Shown in pieces: positions 6,378 to 15,873 of a stretch of 64,000 nucleotides of DNA. The stretch's first letter is position 1. The number at the start of each line of letters is the position of its first letter. The DNA is from Flavobacterium foetidum. Lineage in GTDB: Bacteria > Bacteroidota > Bacteroidia > Flavobacteriales > Flavobacteriaceae. The stretch is from assembly GCF_004634245.1 (NCBI RefSeq), contig NZ_SJTF01000012.1, positions 62,001 through 126,000 on the forward strand. The letters are read 5' to 3'. The notes below the pieces were generated by a model. That model had not been told where the DNA came from. It did no database searches and saw only the letters and a program-made list of their open reading frames with translations. Made by a program: the position numbers and the translations under genes.

Positions 6378-8612
6378 TTACTGATTTGCTAGTAATTCAA
6401 AATCCGACCTTAATCTAATATCTGCAGAAGAAGAACCAATCATAACCTCAAAATCTCCAGGTTCTGTTGTCCATTCTAGTTTATCGTTGTAGAATGATAG
6501 TTTGTCTTTGTCGATTATAAACTCGATTGTTTTAGATTCTCCCGCATTCAGTTTCACCTTTTGGAAATCTCTTAATTCTAAAACCGGACGAACCACCGAT
6601 CCAAATTTATCTTTAAGATACAATTGTGCTACTTCTTCTCCAGCCACTTTTCCAACATTTGAAAGTTTAAATGAAACTTTGATATTTTCATTGCTTTTGA
6701 TTTTTGTCGCAGAAAGTTTCAAATCAGAATAACCGAATTGAGTGTAACTCAAACCATATCCAAACGGAAATTTAGGAGAGTTTTTTAAATCAATATAAGC
6801 TGAGACATAATTGGTTTCTGTTTCTGTTTTTGCCGGTCTTCCCGTACTGAAGTGATTGTAATAAATCGGAATCTGTCCTATTTCTCTCGGAAAAGTCATC
6901 GGGAGTTTACCCGACGGATTATAATCTCCAAACAAAACATTCGCAATTGCGTTTCCTGCTTCAGATCCCAGCCACCAAGTATATACGACAGCCGGAACAT
7001 TATCTGCCGTCCAGTTGAAAACTAGCGGTCTTCCCGCATTTATTAAAACTACAATTGGTTTTCCTGTTGCCTGAATTGCTTTTACCAAATCTTCCTGAAC
7101 ACCTGGCAAGTGAATATCGCTTCTGCTTTTTGCTTCACCGCTCATATCGTGTCTTTCGCCAATACTCAAAATGACGACATCTGCTTTTTTTGCTGTTTCC
7201 ACAGCTTCCGCAAAACCATCTTTGTTTTCGCCTGTAACTTCACAGCCTTTCGCATACAATAATTTTGTGTTCTTGCCTACTTTATTTTGCAAGCCGTCCC
7301 ATTGCGAAACTACCCATTTGTCATAATTTACCTCTGGAAGTTCTACAGCCCAAAAGCCCATATTGGCTTTGTATTCTTTTACCATAGGCCCAATAAATGC
7401 AATGGTTTTAATATCTTTTGAAAGTGGCAAAGTCTGGTTTTCGTTTTTCAGCAAAACAATACTTTTTTCAGCCATTTCTCGTGCTGCTTTTCTGTTTTCA
7501 GGATTTCCTAAAACTTTTTCTGCTCTTTTATCATCAGAATAACGATACGGATTTTCAAACAATCCCAATTCGAATTTCTTACGAAGAATACGTCTTACTG
7601 CATCGTCAACCAAATCAACAGAAATCCTACCTTCTTTAACCAATTGTGCCAGATTATAACGATATGCATTACTTTCCATATCCATATCGCTTCCGGCTGT
7701 AATGGCAGCATAAGCCGCCTCTTTCAGATTTTTTGAATAACCATGTGCGACCATTTCTCCTATTGATCCCCAATCGGACACAACAAATCCTTGAAAGTTC
7801 CATTTTCCTTTTAAAATATCACGTTGTAGATGAACATTTCCGGTTGCTGGTATTCCGTTTATATCATTAAATGAATTCATGAATGTTGCTGCACCAGCAT
7901 CTAAAGCTGCTTTAAAAGGCGGCAAATAAGTTTCCCAAAGCATCCTTTCGCTCATGTCAACAGAATTGTAATCTCTACCGCCAACTCCCGCTCCATAAGC
8001 TGCAAAGTGTTTTACACAGGCCATTACAGAGTTTAAGTCTCCTAACTTATTTCCTTGAAAACCTTTTACTCTTGCATAGGCAATTTTAGAACCTAAATAA
8101 GTGTCTTCGCCTGCGCCTTCCATAACGCGTCCCCATCTTGGATCGCGGCTAATATCTACCATTGGAGCAAATGTCCAGTGAATGCCGCTTGCAGAAGCTT
8201 CTTCTGCCGCTACCCGTGCCCCTAGCTCGATTGCTTGTAAATCCCAGCTTGCTGCTTCGGCTAAGGGAAGAGGAAAAGTGGTTTTATAACCGTGAATCAC
8301 ATCTTGCCCAAATAACAACGGAATTTTTAAACGCGACTGCATCGCCAATTCCTGATATTGTCTGGTATATTTTGTTCCGATGACATTCAGCATCGAACCT
8401 ACAAGACCTGCCTTGATTTCGGCTTGTTTATTAGGATTTATCGTAATTGGCCCAGTTGCCTGATTGTCACCAGTGTATTGATTAAGCTGGCCGATTTTTT
8501 CTTCAATTGTCATTTTTTTCAACAGATCATTTACTTTCTGATCTATCGTCTGTTGCTGTGCCGTCGCAAAAAGCGAAACCATCAGCAAGGCAAATGTGGT
8601 TACTTTTTTCAT
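6378..8612 (-). CDS. bglX: Glycoside hydrolase family 3 beta-glucosidase
   Basis: About 744 residues. A signal peptide (MKKVTTFALLMVSLFATAQQ) sends it to the periplasm or beyond. The GH3 N-terminal TIM barrel carries KHFAAYGAG and the nucleophile aspartate in VVSDWGS. The C-terminal alpha/beta domain (KPIVVLINAGRPL, GEAKSRSDIHLPG with the candidate acid/base Glu) and a fibronectin III-like domain (about 650-740) follow. This is the BglX layout. It should release glucose from beta-linked gluco-oligosaccharides made by the GH30 and GH5 enzymes. The start is ATG 8612; an in-frame TTG at 8633 would overlap the upstream gene and precede the signal peptide. It is the last gene of the PUL operon. 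Confidence 0.92.
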   Translation of the reverse strand: MKKVTTFALLMVSLFATAQQQTIDQKVNDLLKKMTIEEKIGQLNQYTGDNQATGPITINPNKQAEIKAGLVGSMLNVIGTKYTRQYQELAMQSRLKIPLLFGQDVIHGYKTTFPLPLAEAASWDLQAIELGARVAAEEASASGIHWTFAPMVDISRDPRWGRVMEGAGEDTYLGSKIAYARVKGFQGNKLGDLNSVMACVKHFAAYGAGVGGRDYNSVDMSERMLWETYLPPFKAALDAGAATFMNSFNDINGIPATGNVHLQRDILKGKWNFQGFVVSDWGSIGEMVAHGYSKNLKEAAYAAITAGSDMDMESNAYRYNLAQLVKEGRISVDLVDDAVRRILRKKFELGLFENPYRYSDDKRAEKVLGNPENRKAAREMAEKSIVLLKNENQTLPLSKDIKTIAFIGPMVKEYKANMGFWAVELPEVNYDKWVVSQWDGLQNKVGKNTKLLYAKGCEVTGENKDGFAEAVETAKKADVVILSIGERHDMSGEAKSRSDIHLPGVQEDLVKAIQATGKPIVVLINAGRPLVFNWTADNVPAVVYTWWLGSEAGNAIANVLFGDYNPSGKLPMTFPREIGQIPIYYNHFSTGRPAKTETETNYVSAYIDLKNSPKFPFGYGLSYTQFGYSDLKLSATKIKSNENIKVSFKLSNVGKVAGEEVAQLYLKDKFGSVVRPVLELRDFQKVKLNAGESKTIEFIIDKDKLSFYNDKLEWTTEPGDFEVMIGSSSADIRLRSDFELLANQ

Positions 8613-8626
8613 GAAATTAGTTTTGG

Positions 8627-10051
8627 TTACCAAACGTAGGTAGCTGCTGCCCCTGCATTTAATGAAGTTGAAATTTGTTTTTGATTGTATTTTATATTGA
8701 AAGTCTCTGCTGAGGCTCCATCATTTTGTACGATCAAAACAATTTGTCCCTGTGGTGTCTTAAATGCAACATTATGGAGGTTTCCAATTATATTGCTCCC
8801 AATTCTCACAGAACCTTCTGGAACAAATTTAGAAGCATGCCCGATAATATAATATCCTACTTCTCTCTTTATATTCTGATTTTGATCAATCATTAATGCC
8901 CCTTTGCAAGTTGTACAGCCTCCTGGTGTAAATGGTTTGTAATACTCATCGTTTGCCAATCCCCAGGAAAGGGCAATTTTGCTCCAATTGCGCATAGAGC
9001 CAATCACCACATTTTTCACATTCCATTTTAAATCGGTTTCAAAACTGCTTCCTGATCCGGTATATTGCTCGGTAAAATACAAATCTTTATTTGGAAATTC
9101 GTTATGAACTGTTGTTAAAGCACTTATATCGCCTTCATACAAATGAAAAGCCGAACCCGCTACAAACGGATTTGCTTTACTGTCTCTCAAAATCGTTAGC
9201 GGATATTCTGGTTTGTTGCAGTTGTGATCGTAAACAATAATTTTTGTCTTAATTCCAGCTTTCGCGAAAGCGGGACCTAAATGATTGCCCACAAAATCTG
9301 CTTGTTGTTCTGCAAGCATCAACAAACTCGGATTATTACCCGGATGCAATGGCTCATTTTGCGGCGTGATTGCATCAATGACAATGCCATGAGATTTCAT
9401 TGCCTGAATGTATTTTACAAAATATTGCGCATATACCTCATAATATTTTGGTTGTAAACTTCCTCCTTTAGAATTTCCGTTATCTTTCATCCAAACTGGA
9501 GGTGACCACGGAGAACCCATTATTTTTATCTTTGGATTTATTTTTAAGATATCCTGTAAAACCGGAATCACATCGTTTAGATCCGGCCCCAGATTGAAAT
9601 GTTCTAATTTTAAATCGGTTTGCCCTTCTGGCATATCATCATACGAAAAAACTTTCTCATTCAAATCAGATGCTCCAATACTAATTCGAATATAACTCAA
9701 CCCGATTGCATCCTCTTTTCTAGAGAACAATTCTTGAAGCAGTGCTTGCCTTTTGACCTTATCTAATTTTAAGATTGCCTGAGCGCTTCCACCAGTCAAA
9801 GAAAATCCGAAACCTTCTATGGTCTGGAATTTTTGAGAAGGATCGACTTCAATGCTTGGGTTTGAATTGGTTTCTGAACTAAAAACTAAATCATTTTGTT
9901 TTTTTAGTTTTGAAGTTTCATCTGTTGTTGTAATCCAAGAGGCTACTTTTCCTGAATTGGATCCAACACTTTTTGAAGATCCGCATTTTAGCTGCACTGC
10001 AACAAGAGGCAGCAAAAGCAAGATTTGAAGTTTTTTGATGCTGTTTTTCAT
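8627..10051 (-). CDS. GH30 glycosidase lipoprotein (pair A, copy 1)
   Basis: A 474-residue protein with a lipoprotein signal (Cys in VAVQLKCGSS), so probably on the outer membrane. The GH30 clan-A barrel shows the acid/base glutamate in TPQNEPLH and the nucleophile glutamate in YFTEQYTGSG, followed by the family's beta-sandwich domain (FVPEGSVRIGSNIIGN). It shares TPQNEPLH, YFTEQYT and GGCTTCKGAL with the gene at 12822-14288, so these two are paralogs. Likely an endo-acting glucanase; GH30 includes beta-1,6-glucanases, glucosylceramidases and xylanases, and the subfamily cannot be fixed by eye. Its ATG (10051-10049) directly abuts the stop of the upstream gene, indicating coupled translation. 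Confidence 0.88.
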   Translation of the reverse strand: MKNSIKKLQILLLLPLVAVQLKCGSSKSVGSNSGKVASWITTTDETSKLKKQNDLVFSSETNSNPSIEVDPSQKFQTIEGFGFSLTGGSAQAILKLDKVKRQALLQELFSRKEDAIGLSYIRISIGASDLNEKVFSYDDMPEGQTDLKLEHFNLGPDLNDVIPVLQDILKINPKIKIMGSPWSPPVWMKDNGNSKGGSLQPKYYEVYAQYFVKYIQAMKSHGIVIDAITPQNEPLHPGNNPSLLMLAEQQADFVGNHLGPAFAKAGIKTKIIVYDHNCNKPEYPLTILRDSKANPFVAGSAFHLYEGDISALTTVHNEFPNKDLYFTEQYTGSGSSFETDLKWNVKNVVIGSMRNWSKIALSWGLANDEYYKPFTPGGCTTCKGALMIDQNQNIKREVGYYIIGHASKFVPEGSVRIGSNIIGNLHNVAFKTPQGQIVLIVQNDGASAETFNIKYNQKQISTSLNAGAAATYVW

Positions 10052-10888
10052 TTAATCTATTTCTATTAAGACAGGCAAATGATCTGAGGGATATTTTAAA
10101 TCTTTAGAATCACTCAGCACTGCATGTTTTTGAATTGTGAGTCCACTGTTTTTTGAAACAAAAATATAATCCAATAATAATGTCACTGGTTCGTTGTGCT
10201 TAAAACCATTGAATGTTCCCGATGGTCCAAATGGCTTTTCTTTTGAAATCTCTTTAGTATCATCCATAACCTTCTTGGTTTCAGAAATTTGAACTGTTTC
10301 TGGTTCCGAGTTAAAATCTCCCATCAAAAATGCTGGATAGTTTTTTGTGTTTAGTGTTGCCATTTTTGAAAGCGCCAACTCGACACCTTTTACTCTTGCC
10401 ACTTCGCCTATATGATCCAGATGAAGATTAAAAACGTAGAATATTTTTTTAGTTTTCAAATCTTTAAACAGCCCATAGGTACAAACTCTGTTGCAAGCAG
10501 CATCCCATCCTCGCGAAACTACATTTGGGGTTTCTGAAAGCCAAAATGTATTAGAATCCAATAATTTAAATCGTTCTTTTTTGTAATAAATCGTGCAAGC
10601 TTCTCCTGTTCCGTTTTCTTCTCGTCCTATTCCAAATTTGTTATAATTTGGCAATGCAGAAGCAATCTCAAGTACCTGATTGGGCAGCGCTTCTTGAACT
10701 CCAAAAATATCCGGACTATAAAATCGTATTTGAGAAGTAAAATAATCCTTTCGGTTTGTCCATGCATTGTCTCCGTCAGAGGCCACATCTAAACGAATAT
10801 TGTAGGTCATGATTTTTAGATTCTGACCAAAAAATGAAGTGCCCACCAAAAGCATCATTACTAAAAAAATTGTATTTATCTTTTTCAT
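10052..10888 (-). CDS. Secreted endonuclease/exonuclease/phosphatase-family protein
   Basis: A 278-residue EEP-fold (DNase I-like) phosphohydrolase with signal peptide (MKKINTIFLVMMLLVGTSFFG). Core motifs: MTYNIRLD (metal-binding Asn), FGVQEAL (metal-binding Glu), NLHLDHIGEVAR, FLMGDFNSEP and the terminal SDHLPV (Asp-His pair). The substrate may be a phosphodiester or phosphomonoester; nuclease activity is only one option. It sits inside the PUL operon with no gap to the GH30 gene downstream, so it is probably co-expressed for glycan use. A phosphate-decorated glycan or glycolipid substrate is an inference. A 183-bp gap upstream may hold an internal promoter. Confidence 0.88.
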   Translation of the reverse strand: MKKINTIFLVMMLLVGTSFFGQNLKIMTYNIRLDVASDGDNAWTNRKDYFTSQIRFYSPDIFGVQEALPNQVLEIASALPNYNKFGIGREENGTGEACTIYYKKERFKLLDSNTFWLSETPNVVSRGWDAACNRVCTYGLFKDLKTKKIFYVFNLHLDHIGEVARVKGVELALSKMATLNTKNYPAFLMGDFNSEPETVQISETKKVMDDTKEISKEKPFGPSGTFNGFKHNEPVTLLLDYIFVSKNSGLTIQKHAVLSDSKDLKYPSDHLPVLIEID

Positions 10889-10929
10889 GTTTAAAAAATT
10901 TTAATCCGTAAAGCTAGTGTTTCCAAAGC

Positions 10930-10995
10930 CTCAAAGAGAAAAACCTATTTAAAACTTATGTTAATTGTATTGTGCTCAATCACATCATTTTTTCT
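10930..10995 (-). promoter_or_regulatory. Possible internal PUL promoter with TGATGTG box
   Basis: On the - strand TTG (10977-10975), an 18-bp spacer and TAAGTTTT (7 of 8 matches to TAnnTTTG) lie about 65-90 bases before the EEP gene. Directly upstream, 10982-10995 contains CACATCATTTTTTC, sharing CACATCATTTTTT with the second direct repeat near susC. It may let the last three genes be transcribed separately. Motif-based only. Confidence 0.35.
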
Positions 10996-11071
10996 AATAA
11001 TGAAAAAAGAATCAGCAAAATGAGTGTTATAAATCCAAATTTGTCCATAAGCTGTTTTTTTGATTCCAGTA

Positions 11072-12805
11072 TTATTTTAAGAATTCTATATAATTGAGAT
11101 TGAAACCTCCTTTTTCAAAAACAACCTTTATTTTTTCTTGACCTGCCTTCAATTCAAAATCTGACAAAACAACAGTTTTCCATATATCTTTTCCACCCGT
11201 TGCAGGCAGCGTGATTGATTGTGATTTTGCACCATTTTGAGATTCTAAATGAAGTTTTCCTACCGCTTTTTCACTTGAATAACGAATGGCGACTTTGTAC
11301 TTCTGCTGTTTTTTAACCTGAGCTGTAAATTGCAACCATTCATCATCTTCGATAAAAGAAACCTGATATCCGTTTGATCCGGCATCTTTACAAGGAAGTA
11401 TGTCTACACCATCGTTTCGCATTGTGTTTCCTCTGTTCCATTCTTCAAACTTGTTAGTTTCTACTCTGTAATTCACAAAATCTTTATCAGAATAGGCATA
11501 ACCGTTTGTTCCTAAATCATAATGCGTTGCAACAATTTTTCCAGGAATATTGTATTTTTTGTAAGCCTTTGTTTCATTAGTCTGTACCTGTCTGAACATA
11601 GCGTCTATAACATCTGGCTTAACAGTTACGTTTTCCATTTTGTAATTATCAGCCATTTTCATCAATGCTTTTTTTGCAAATTCTGGCGATGGTTTTTGTC
11701 CCCCTTCTTTCCAGTATTGCAATAAAACATCGTATTCGGGAATTTTGGTTACAGAAGTCACTCCAGCAATGTTTTCGATTTTTTTCATCGGCCAAAACGC
11801 CCATCCAATGTTGTTGTTTTCTACCAATGTCAGCGCATCTTTGAACCATACATTTGAGTTTTCGCCACTTTCACCCAACCAAATCGGAACATTGTACTGT
11901 GTTCGGTAATCCAGCATTTTCTGAATAGATTCCTTGGTATTGTAATTCCAATATTTATGAAAACTCAGTGCCATATTATCATCCCATAAAGGGAAAATTC
12001 CGTTGTAGTTATTTCCCCAGCAGTTTCCCTCAATAAAAATTAAGTGATTGTTGTCGACTTCTCTTATAGCTTTAGTTACTGCAACCATCAAATCTCTCAA
12101 AGGTCCGTTCGAGTTTTCATCACAGCCATTTTTATTCGATCCTGTAAAATTCCAGTTCGGTTCATTGATGATATCGTAGGCGCCGATCCATTCCTTATCA
12201 CGATAGCGAGCGGCCAGTTTTTTCCATAAAGCGATCATTTTTTTCTGATTTGCCTCACTTTGCCATAAAGAAGGTTTTGTCGTATCATAATCAGAGATGG
12301 CGGCATCATTTCCTTGTCCGCCCGGAGCCGCATGCAAATCTAAAATCAGATATATTTTATTCGCCTCGCACCATTTCAACAAATTATCCGTCATGATAAA
12401 ACCTTCTTCGAGCCAAGTTGTCTCACCGTTTTTTTCCTGTTCGATTGGCGGCGTATAAAGATTATAATGCATTGGAAGGCGAATCGAGTTGAATCCCCAT
12501 TTTGCCAAAGAATCAATATCACGTTTTGTAATTCCGTTTGCCTTGTAAGCCTCATAAAATTCTTTGGTTCCCTTCTCCCCAATTACATCCCGAATTTTCT
12601 GCCTGATTTGATATTGCGGACTTGCAAAAGGCTGTGTCTGGAGCATATAACCTTCCTGTACCATCCATCCTCCGAGACCAAGCCCCCTTAAAATGATGTT
12701 TTTCCCGTTTTCATCCACAATTTTTTGTCCGTCTCTATGCAGAAATCCTTGGCTGAAAGCAGCAACAGAAAGCAATAATTGAAGTGTAATTACTATCTTT
12801 TTCAT
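11072..12805 (-). CDS. GH5 glycosidase with C-terminal CBM6-like module
   Basis: A 577-residue secreted protein (MKKIVITLQLLLSVAAFSQG signal). The GH5 barrel (about 25-400) begins with RGLGLGGWMVQEGYM, like the LGGW opening of exo-beta-1,3-glucanase-type GH5 members. It has the acid/base glutamate in DIINEPNW and the nucleophile in IWLGESGENSN. Residues about 430-577 look like a CBM6 beta-sandwich (VNYRVE, VSFIEDDEWLQF, YKVAIRYSS, FNLNYIEFLK). It should cut a beta-glucan backbone, with the module keeping it on the polymer. Only 16 bases separate it from the upstream GH30 gene, so it is in the same operon. The subfamily is not assigned. Confidence 0.88.
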   Translation of the reverse strand: MKKIVITLQLLLSVAAFSQGFLHRDGQKIVDENGKNIILRGLGLGGWMVQEGYMLQTQPFASPQYQIRQKIRDVIGEKGTKEFYEAYKANGITKRDIDSLAKWGFNSIRLPMHYNLYTPPIEQEKNGETTWLEEGFIMTDNLLKWCEANKIYLILDLHAAPGGQGNDAAISDYDTTKPSLWQSEANQKKMIALWKKLAARYRDKEWIGAYDIINEPNWNFTGSNKNGCDENSNGPLRDLMVAVTKAIREVDNNHLIFIEGNCWGNNYNGIFPLWDDNMALSFHKYWNYNTKESIQKMLDYRTQYNVPIWLGESGENSNVWFKDALTLVENNNIGWAFWPMKKIENIAGVTSVTKIPEYDVLLQYWKEGGQKPSPEFAKKALMKMADNYKMENVTVKPDVIDAMFRQVQTNETKAYKKYNIPGKIVATHYDLGTNGYAYSDKDFVNYRVETNKFEEWNRGNTMRNDGVDILPCKDAGSNGYQVSFIEDDEWLQFTAQVKKQQKYKVAIRYSSEKAVGKLHLESQNGAKSQSITLPATGGKDIWKTVVLSDFELKAGQEKIKVVFEKGGFNLNYIEFLK

Positions 12806-12821
12806 TAAAATATTTCTTTAA

Positions 12822-14288
12822 TTATTTCCAAGTATACGTTCCGACTGATCCGCCTTCAAGAGAAGTAGTCACCCATTTACCATTAAATTTTATATTAAAC
12901 ATCTGAAGGTCTGAACCATCATTTTCTACAATTAAAACTTTTGAGCCAGAAGGTGTTATAAAGGCGGCATTCTGTAGATTTCCGCTAATATTGCTTGAAA
13001 TTCTAATCGATCCAGCAGGCACAAATTTTGAGGCATGTGCAATAATATAATAAGCCACGTTACGCTGAAAATTTTCGGGAGACGTTATCGTCAATGCCCC
13101 TTTACAGGTTGTGCATCCGCCAGAAGTATTGGGTCCGAATGAAGCATTATTGGCTAAATTCCACTCCAAAGCATTTTTACTGTAGTTCCTCATAGAACCG
13201 ATAATCACATTTTTAAGATGCCATTTTAAATCACCTCCAAAATCGCCTGTTGAAGCAGTATATTGCTCAGTAAAATATATATTTTTTGTTGGATAAGCAT
13301 TGTAAACATTGGTAAGTGCACTTATATCTCCTGCATATAAATGAAAAGCCGATCCGTCAACGAAAGGAAATGCTTCGGCATCTGCCAAAATTGCTTTAGG
13401 ATAATTAGGATTATCGCAGTTATGATCGTAGGTAATAATTTTTGTGGTAATATTTGCTGCCTTAAATGCAGGTCCTAAGTTCTTTTTTATAAACAATGCC
13501 TGATCCGTTGCAGACATGTACATGCTTGGATTATTTCCATCGTGCAAAGGTTCGTTCTGAGGTGTCACAGCATCGATTGTGATGCCTTCGGCTTTCATCT
13601 GCTGAATGTATTTTACAAAGTATTTAGCATAGACATCAAAATATTGTGGTTGCAGTTTTCCTCCCACAAAACTGTTTTTATCTTTCATCCAAAGTGGCGC
13701 AGACCAAGGAGTTGCCAGAATTAAAATTTTTGGATTTATAGCTAGGATTTCTTTCAAAAGAGCAATTACTCCGTTTCTGTCTTTGTCTAAACTAAATTTT
13801 GCAAGATCTAGATCTGTTTCACCAGTCGGAATATCATTATAGGTAAAAGGCGCCGCGCTCAAGTCTGATGCTCCGATACTGATTCTAAGATAACTCACAC
13901 CTATTGAATTTTCGCCTGAGCCAAATAATTCCTGCAAAAGAGCGCTCTTTTTTGCAGGTGTCAGTTGATTGATTACATCAGCGCTTCCGCCTGTTAATGT
14001 ATATCCGAAACCATCTATTGTTTGGAATTTCTGAGTGGCATCAACTTCAATGGTGTTGTAAATATTATACGTAGTTCCGAATCCTAAAGTTCCTGCCTGT
14101 TTTGCTAATAGTGCGCTCTGATTTCCTTTGGTAAGCCAAAAATCAACATCGTTGGTAACCACTGGCGGATTTACAATTGGAGGCGTTACTGTTCCCGGAT
14201 CGGTTGTATCTCCAGAAGACGAGCATTTGATCTGCGCCAGCATAACTGATGCAAAAAGAAATGTTTTTATGATTGCTTTTAAATTCAT
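12822..14288 (-). CDS. GH30 glycosidase lipoprotein (pair A, copy 2)
   Basis: A 488-residue lipoprotein (Cys in LAQIKCSSSG followed by a Pro/Thr-rich linker TPPIVNPPVV). The GH30 catalytic glutamates lie in TPQNEPLHDG and YFTEQYTAST, and the C-terminal sandwich in FVPAGSIRISSNISGN. It is a paralog of 8627-10051, sharing the GGCTTCKGAL segment with its paired cysteines, but has a longer linker after the lipid anchor. The linker suggests display at the cell surface, but a Bacteroidota surface-export signal is not certain. Together the two copies may handle different chain lengths or decorations. Confidence 0.88.
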   Translation of the reverse strand: MNLKAIIKTFLFASVMLAQIKCSSSGDTTDPGTVTPPIVNPPVVTNDVDFWLTKGNQSALLAKQAGTLGFGTTYNIYNTIEVDATQKFQTIDGFGYTLTGGSADVINQLTPAKKSALLQELFGSGENSIGVSYLRISIGASDLSAAPFTYNDIPTGETDLDLAKFSLDKDRNGVIALLKEILAINPKILILATPWSAPLWMKDKNSFVGGKLQPQYFDVYAKYFVKYIQQMKAEGITIDAVTPQNEPLHDGNNPSMYMSATDQALFIKKNLGPAFKAANITTKIITYDHNCDNPNYPKAILADAEAFPFVDGSAFHLYAGDISALTNVYNAYPTKNIYFTEQYTASTGDFGGDLKWHLKNVIIGSMRNYSKNALEWNLANNASFGPNTSGGCTTCKGALTITSPENFQRNVAYYIIAHASKFVPAGSIRISSNISGNLQNAAFITPSGSKVLIVENDGSDLQMFNIKFNGKWVTTSLEGGSVGTYTWK

Positions 14289-14315
14289 TTTTATAGTTTT
14301 TTAGTTAATCATGCG

Positions 14316-15785
14316 TTAGTAGACAATTGACTGCATAGCATGGGCTGGAATAGTTATAGTATTTTTAGACGATTTATTTTCTAAAGAATAAACAATTTCG
14401 TTATCCGACTGGTTCATGACAATCGTAATCAATTGCCCGTTCGGATTTTGAAAAGAAGTGCTGAGCAAAGATTTGTTTGTGATGGTTTGTACAATTCTCT
14501 TTGCGCCAGGCCTTATAAATTTTGACAAATGCCCAATATAATAGTACATTGGGGTGTAAATCAATTCGTCTTTGGCAAGGTCGGCATGAATTGGTGCAAA
14601 GCAAAAGTTCCCAACATGATTAGGGCCTCCGTTTTGGTCGAGAAGAATATTCCAGTCTGTCCATCCTGTAGTTCCGTTATTAAAGTCATTAATCATATTA
14701 AGACCATAACGTTCTGCATTTCCCCAAAACAGATATTTTTTTACATCAAACTTTTCGATGCATCCTTCTGTAAAAAGAAGATTTTTATTCGGAAAGGCTT
14801 GATGAACTGCGCCTACAGATTCAAATTTTGGTGTCCCTCCGTTCCAGGTTTCGTACCAATGAAATCCAATTCCCCATGCATACTTAGAAACTTCTGGATC
14901 TGAAAAAACAAGATCAGCCCTTTTTTCGAGCATATCGCCTCGATTATGGTCCCAAATAATAATTTTTTTTGAACCCAAGCCTTCTCTTTCTAAAGTCGGT
15001 CCTAGAAAATTTTTCAGGAAATCTCGTTCTGCTTCAGGCGTATAAATACAAGATTCCCATCTTTGTTTTGCCATTGGCTCATTTTGTATCGTCAATCCCC
15101 AGATTGGGATGCCTTCTTTTTCGTAGGCTTTTATGAATTTTGCATAATACAACGCCCAAGATTGTGCAAATTCAGGCAATAAAACGCCGCCGTGCAAAAT
15201 ATCATTATTGTCTTTCATAAAAGCTGGGGGACTCCACGGACTAACAAATAAAGTTAATTTCCCGCCGGCTGTTTCAATTGCTTTTTTAAGTAACGGTATT
15301 CTATATTTTTGATCGTGGTTTATAGAAAAGGACTTTAATTCTTTATCACCTTCTGCTATATAAGTATAGCTTTCGCTGCTGAAATCACAGCTGTGAATAG
15401 TGGTTCTGGCCAGCGTGTAGCCAATTCCGTTTTCTTTGCTGTAATAAGCATTTATAAATTCAAGCTGTTTTCTAGGAGAAAGTTTTGCAAAAACCTCTGC
15501 ACTTGCGTCTGTAATGGCACCTCCAATTCCTAAAAAAGTCTGATCTGTCTTTTCGGTATCTATAAAAATAGTGGCCGATGGTTGTTTGTGCTGTTTGTTG
15601 TTGTTAGAAATCAAATCATTGGATAATGATAATCTCAGATTGGAGTTTTCAGCAGTAGTGTAAACACTAATTTTAGTTCTTGGTTTGTGTAAAACCCCAT
15701 GATGTTTGGCTGCATTTTGTGAAGACAAACAGCTTATTTGCATCAATAGGAGTATTGCCGCTAAAATTTTATTTTTGGTTTTCAT
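14316..15785 (-). CDS. GH30 glycosidase (pair B, copy 1)
   Basis: A 489-residue exported protein, probably a lipoprotein (LLLMQISCLSSQ, Cys at about 19). GH30 catalytic residues are the acid/base Glu in TIQNEPMAKQ and the nucleophile Glu in LLFTEGCIEKF; WESCIYTPEAERDF and KKIIIWDHNR are shared with the next gene. The C-terminal beta domain (FIRPGAKRIVQTITN) is complete. It differs from pair A around both active-site motifs (FTEGC versus FTEQY), so it belongs to another GH30 branch, the one often annotated glucosylceramidase in Bacteroidota; a beta-1,6-glucanase role fits the locus. Part of the PUL operon. Confidence 0.88.
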   Translation of the reverse strand: MKTKNKILAAILLLMQISCLSSQNAAKHHGVLHKPRTKISVYTTAENSNLRLSLSNDLISNNNKQHKQPSATIFIDTEKTDQTFLGIGGAITDASAEVFAKLSPRKQLEFINAYYSKENGIGYTLARTTIHSCDFSSESYTYIAEGDKELKSFSINHDQKYRIPLLKKAIETAGGKLTLFVSPWSPPAFMKDNNDILHGGVLLPEFAQSWALYYAKFIKAYEKEGIPIWGLTIQNEPMAKQRWESCIYTPEAERDFLKNFLGPTLEREGLGSKKIIIWDHNRGDMLEKRADLVFSDPEVSKYAWGIGFHWYETWNGGTPKFESVGAVHQAFPNKNLLFTEGCIEKFDVKKYLFWGNAERYGLNMINDFNNGTTGWTDWNILLDQNGGPNHVGNFCFAPIHADLAKDELIYTPMYYYIGHLSKFIRPGAKRIVQTITNKSLLSTSFQNPNGQLITIVMNQSDNEIVYSLENKSSKNTITIPAHAMQSIVY

Positions 15786-15873
15786 ACTGCTTTAAAATCA
15801 AATAATTAAAAGAAGAGAGAAGACTATTATGGATGATTCAACAAGCCTTCATCTCTACTTTACTTACAAAACA

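Noticed and set aside
8613..8633. TTG start for the GH3 gene
   Set aside because: It overlaps the upstream gene and would bury the signal peptide; ATG 8612 starts it cleanly.
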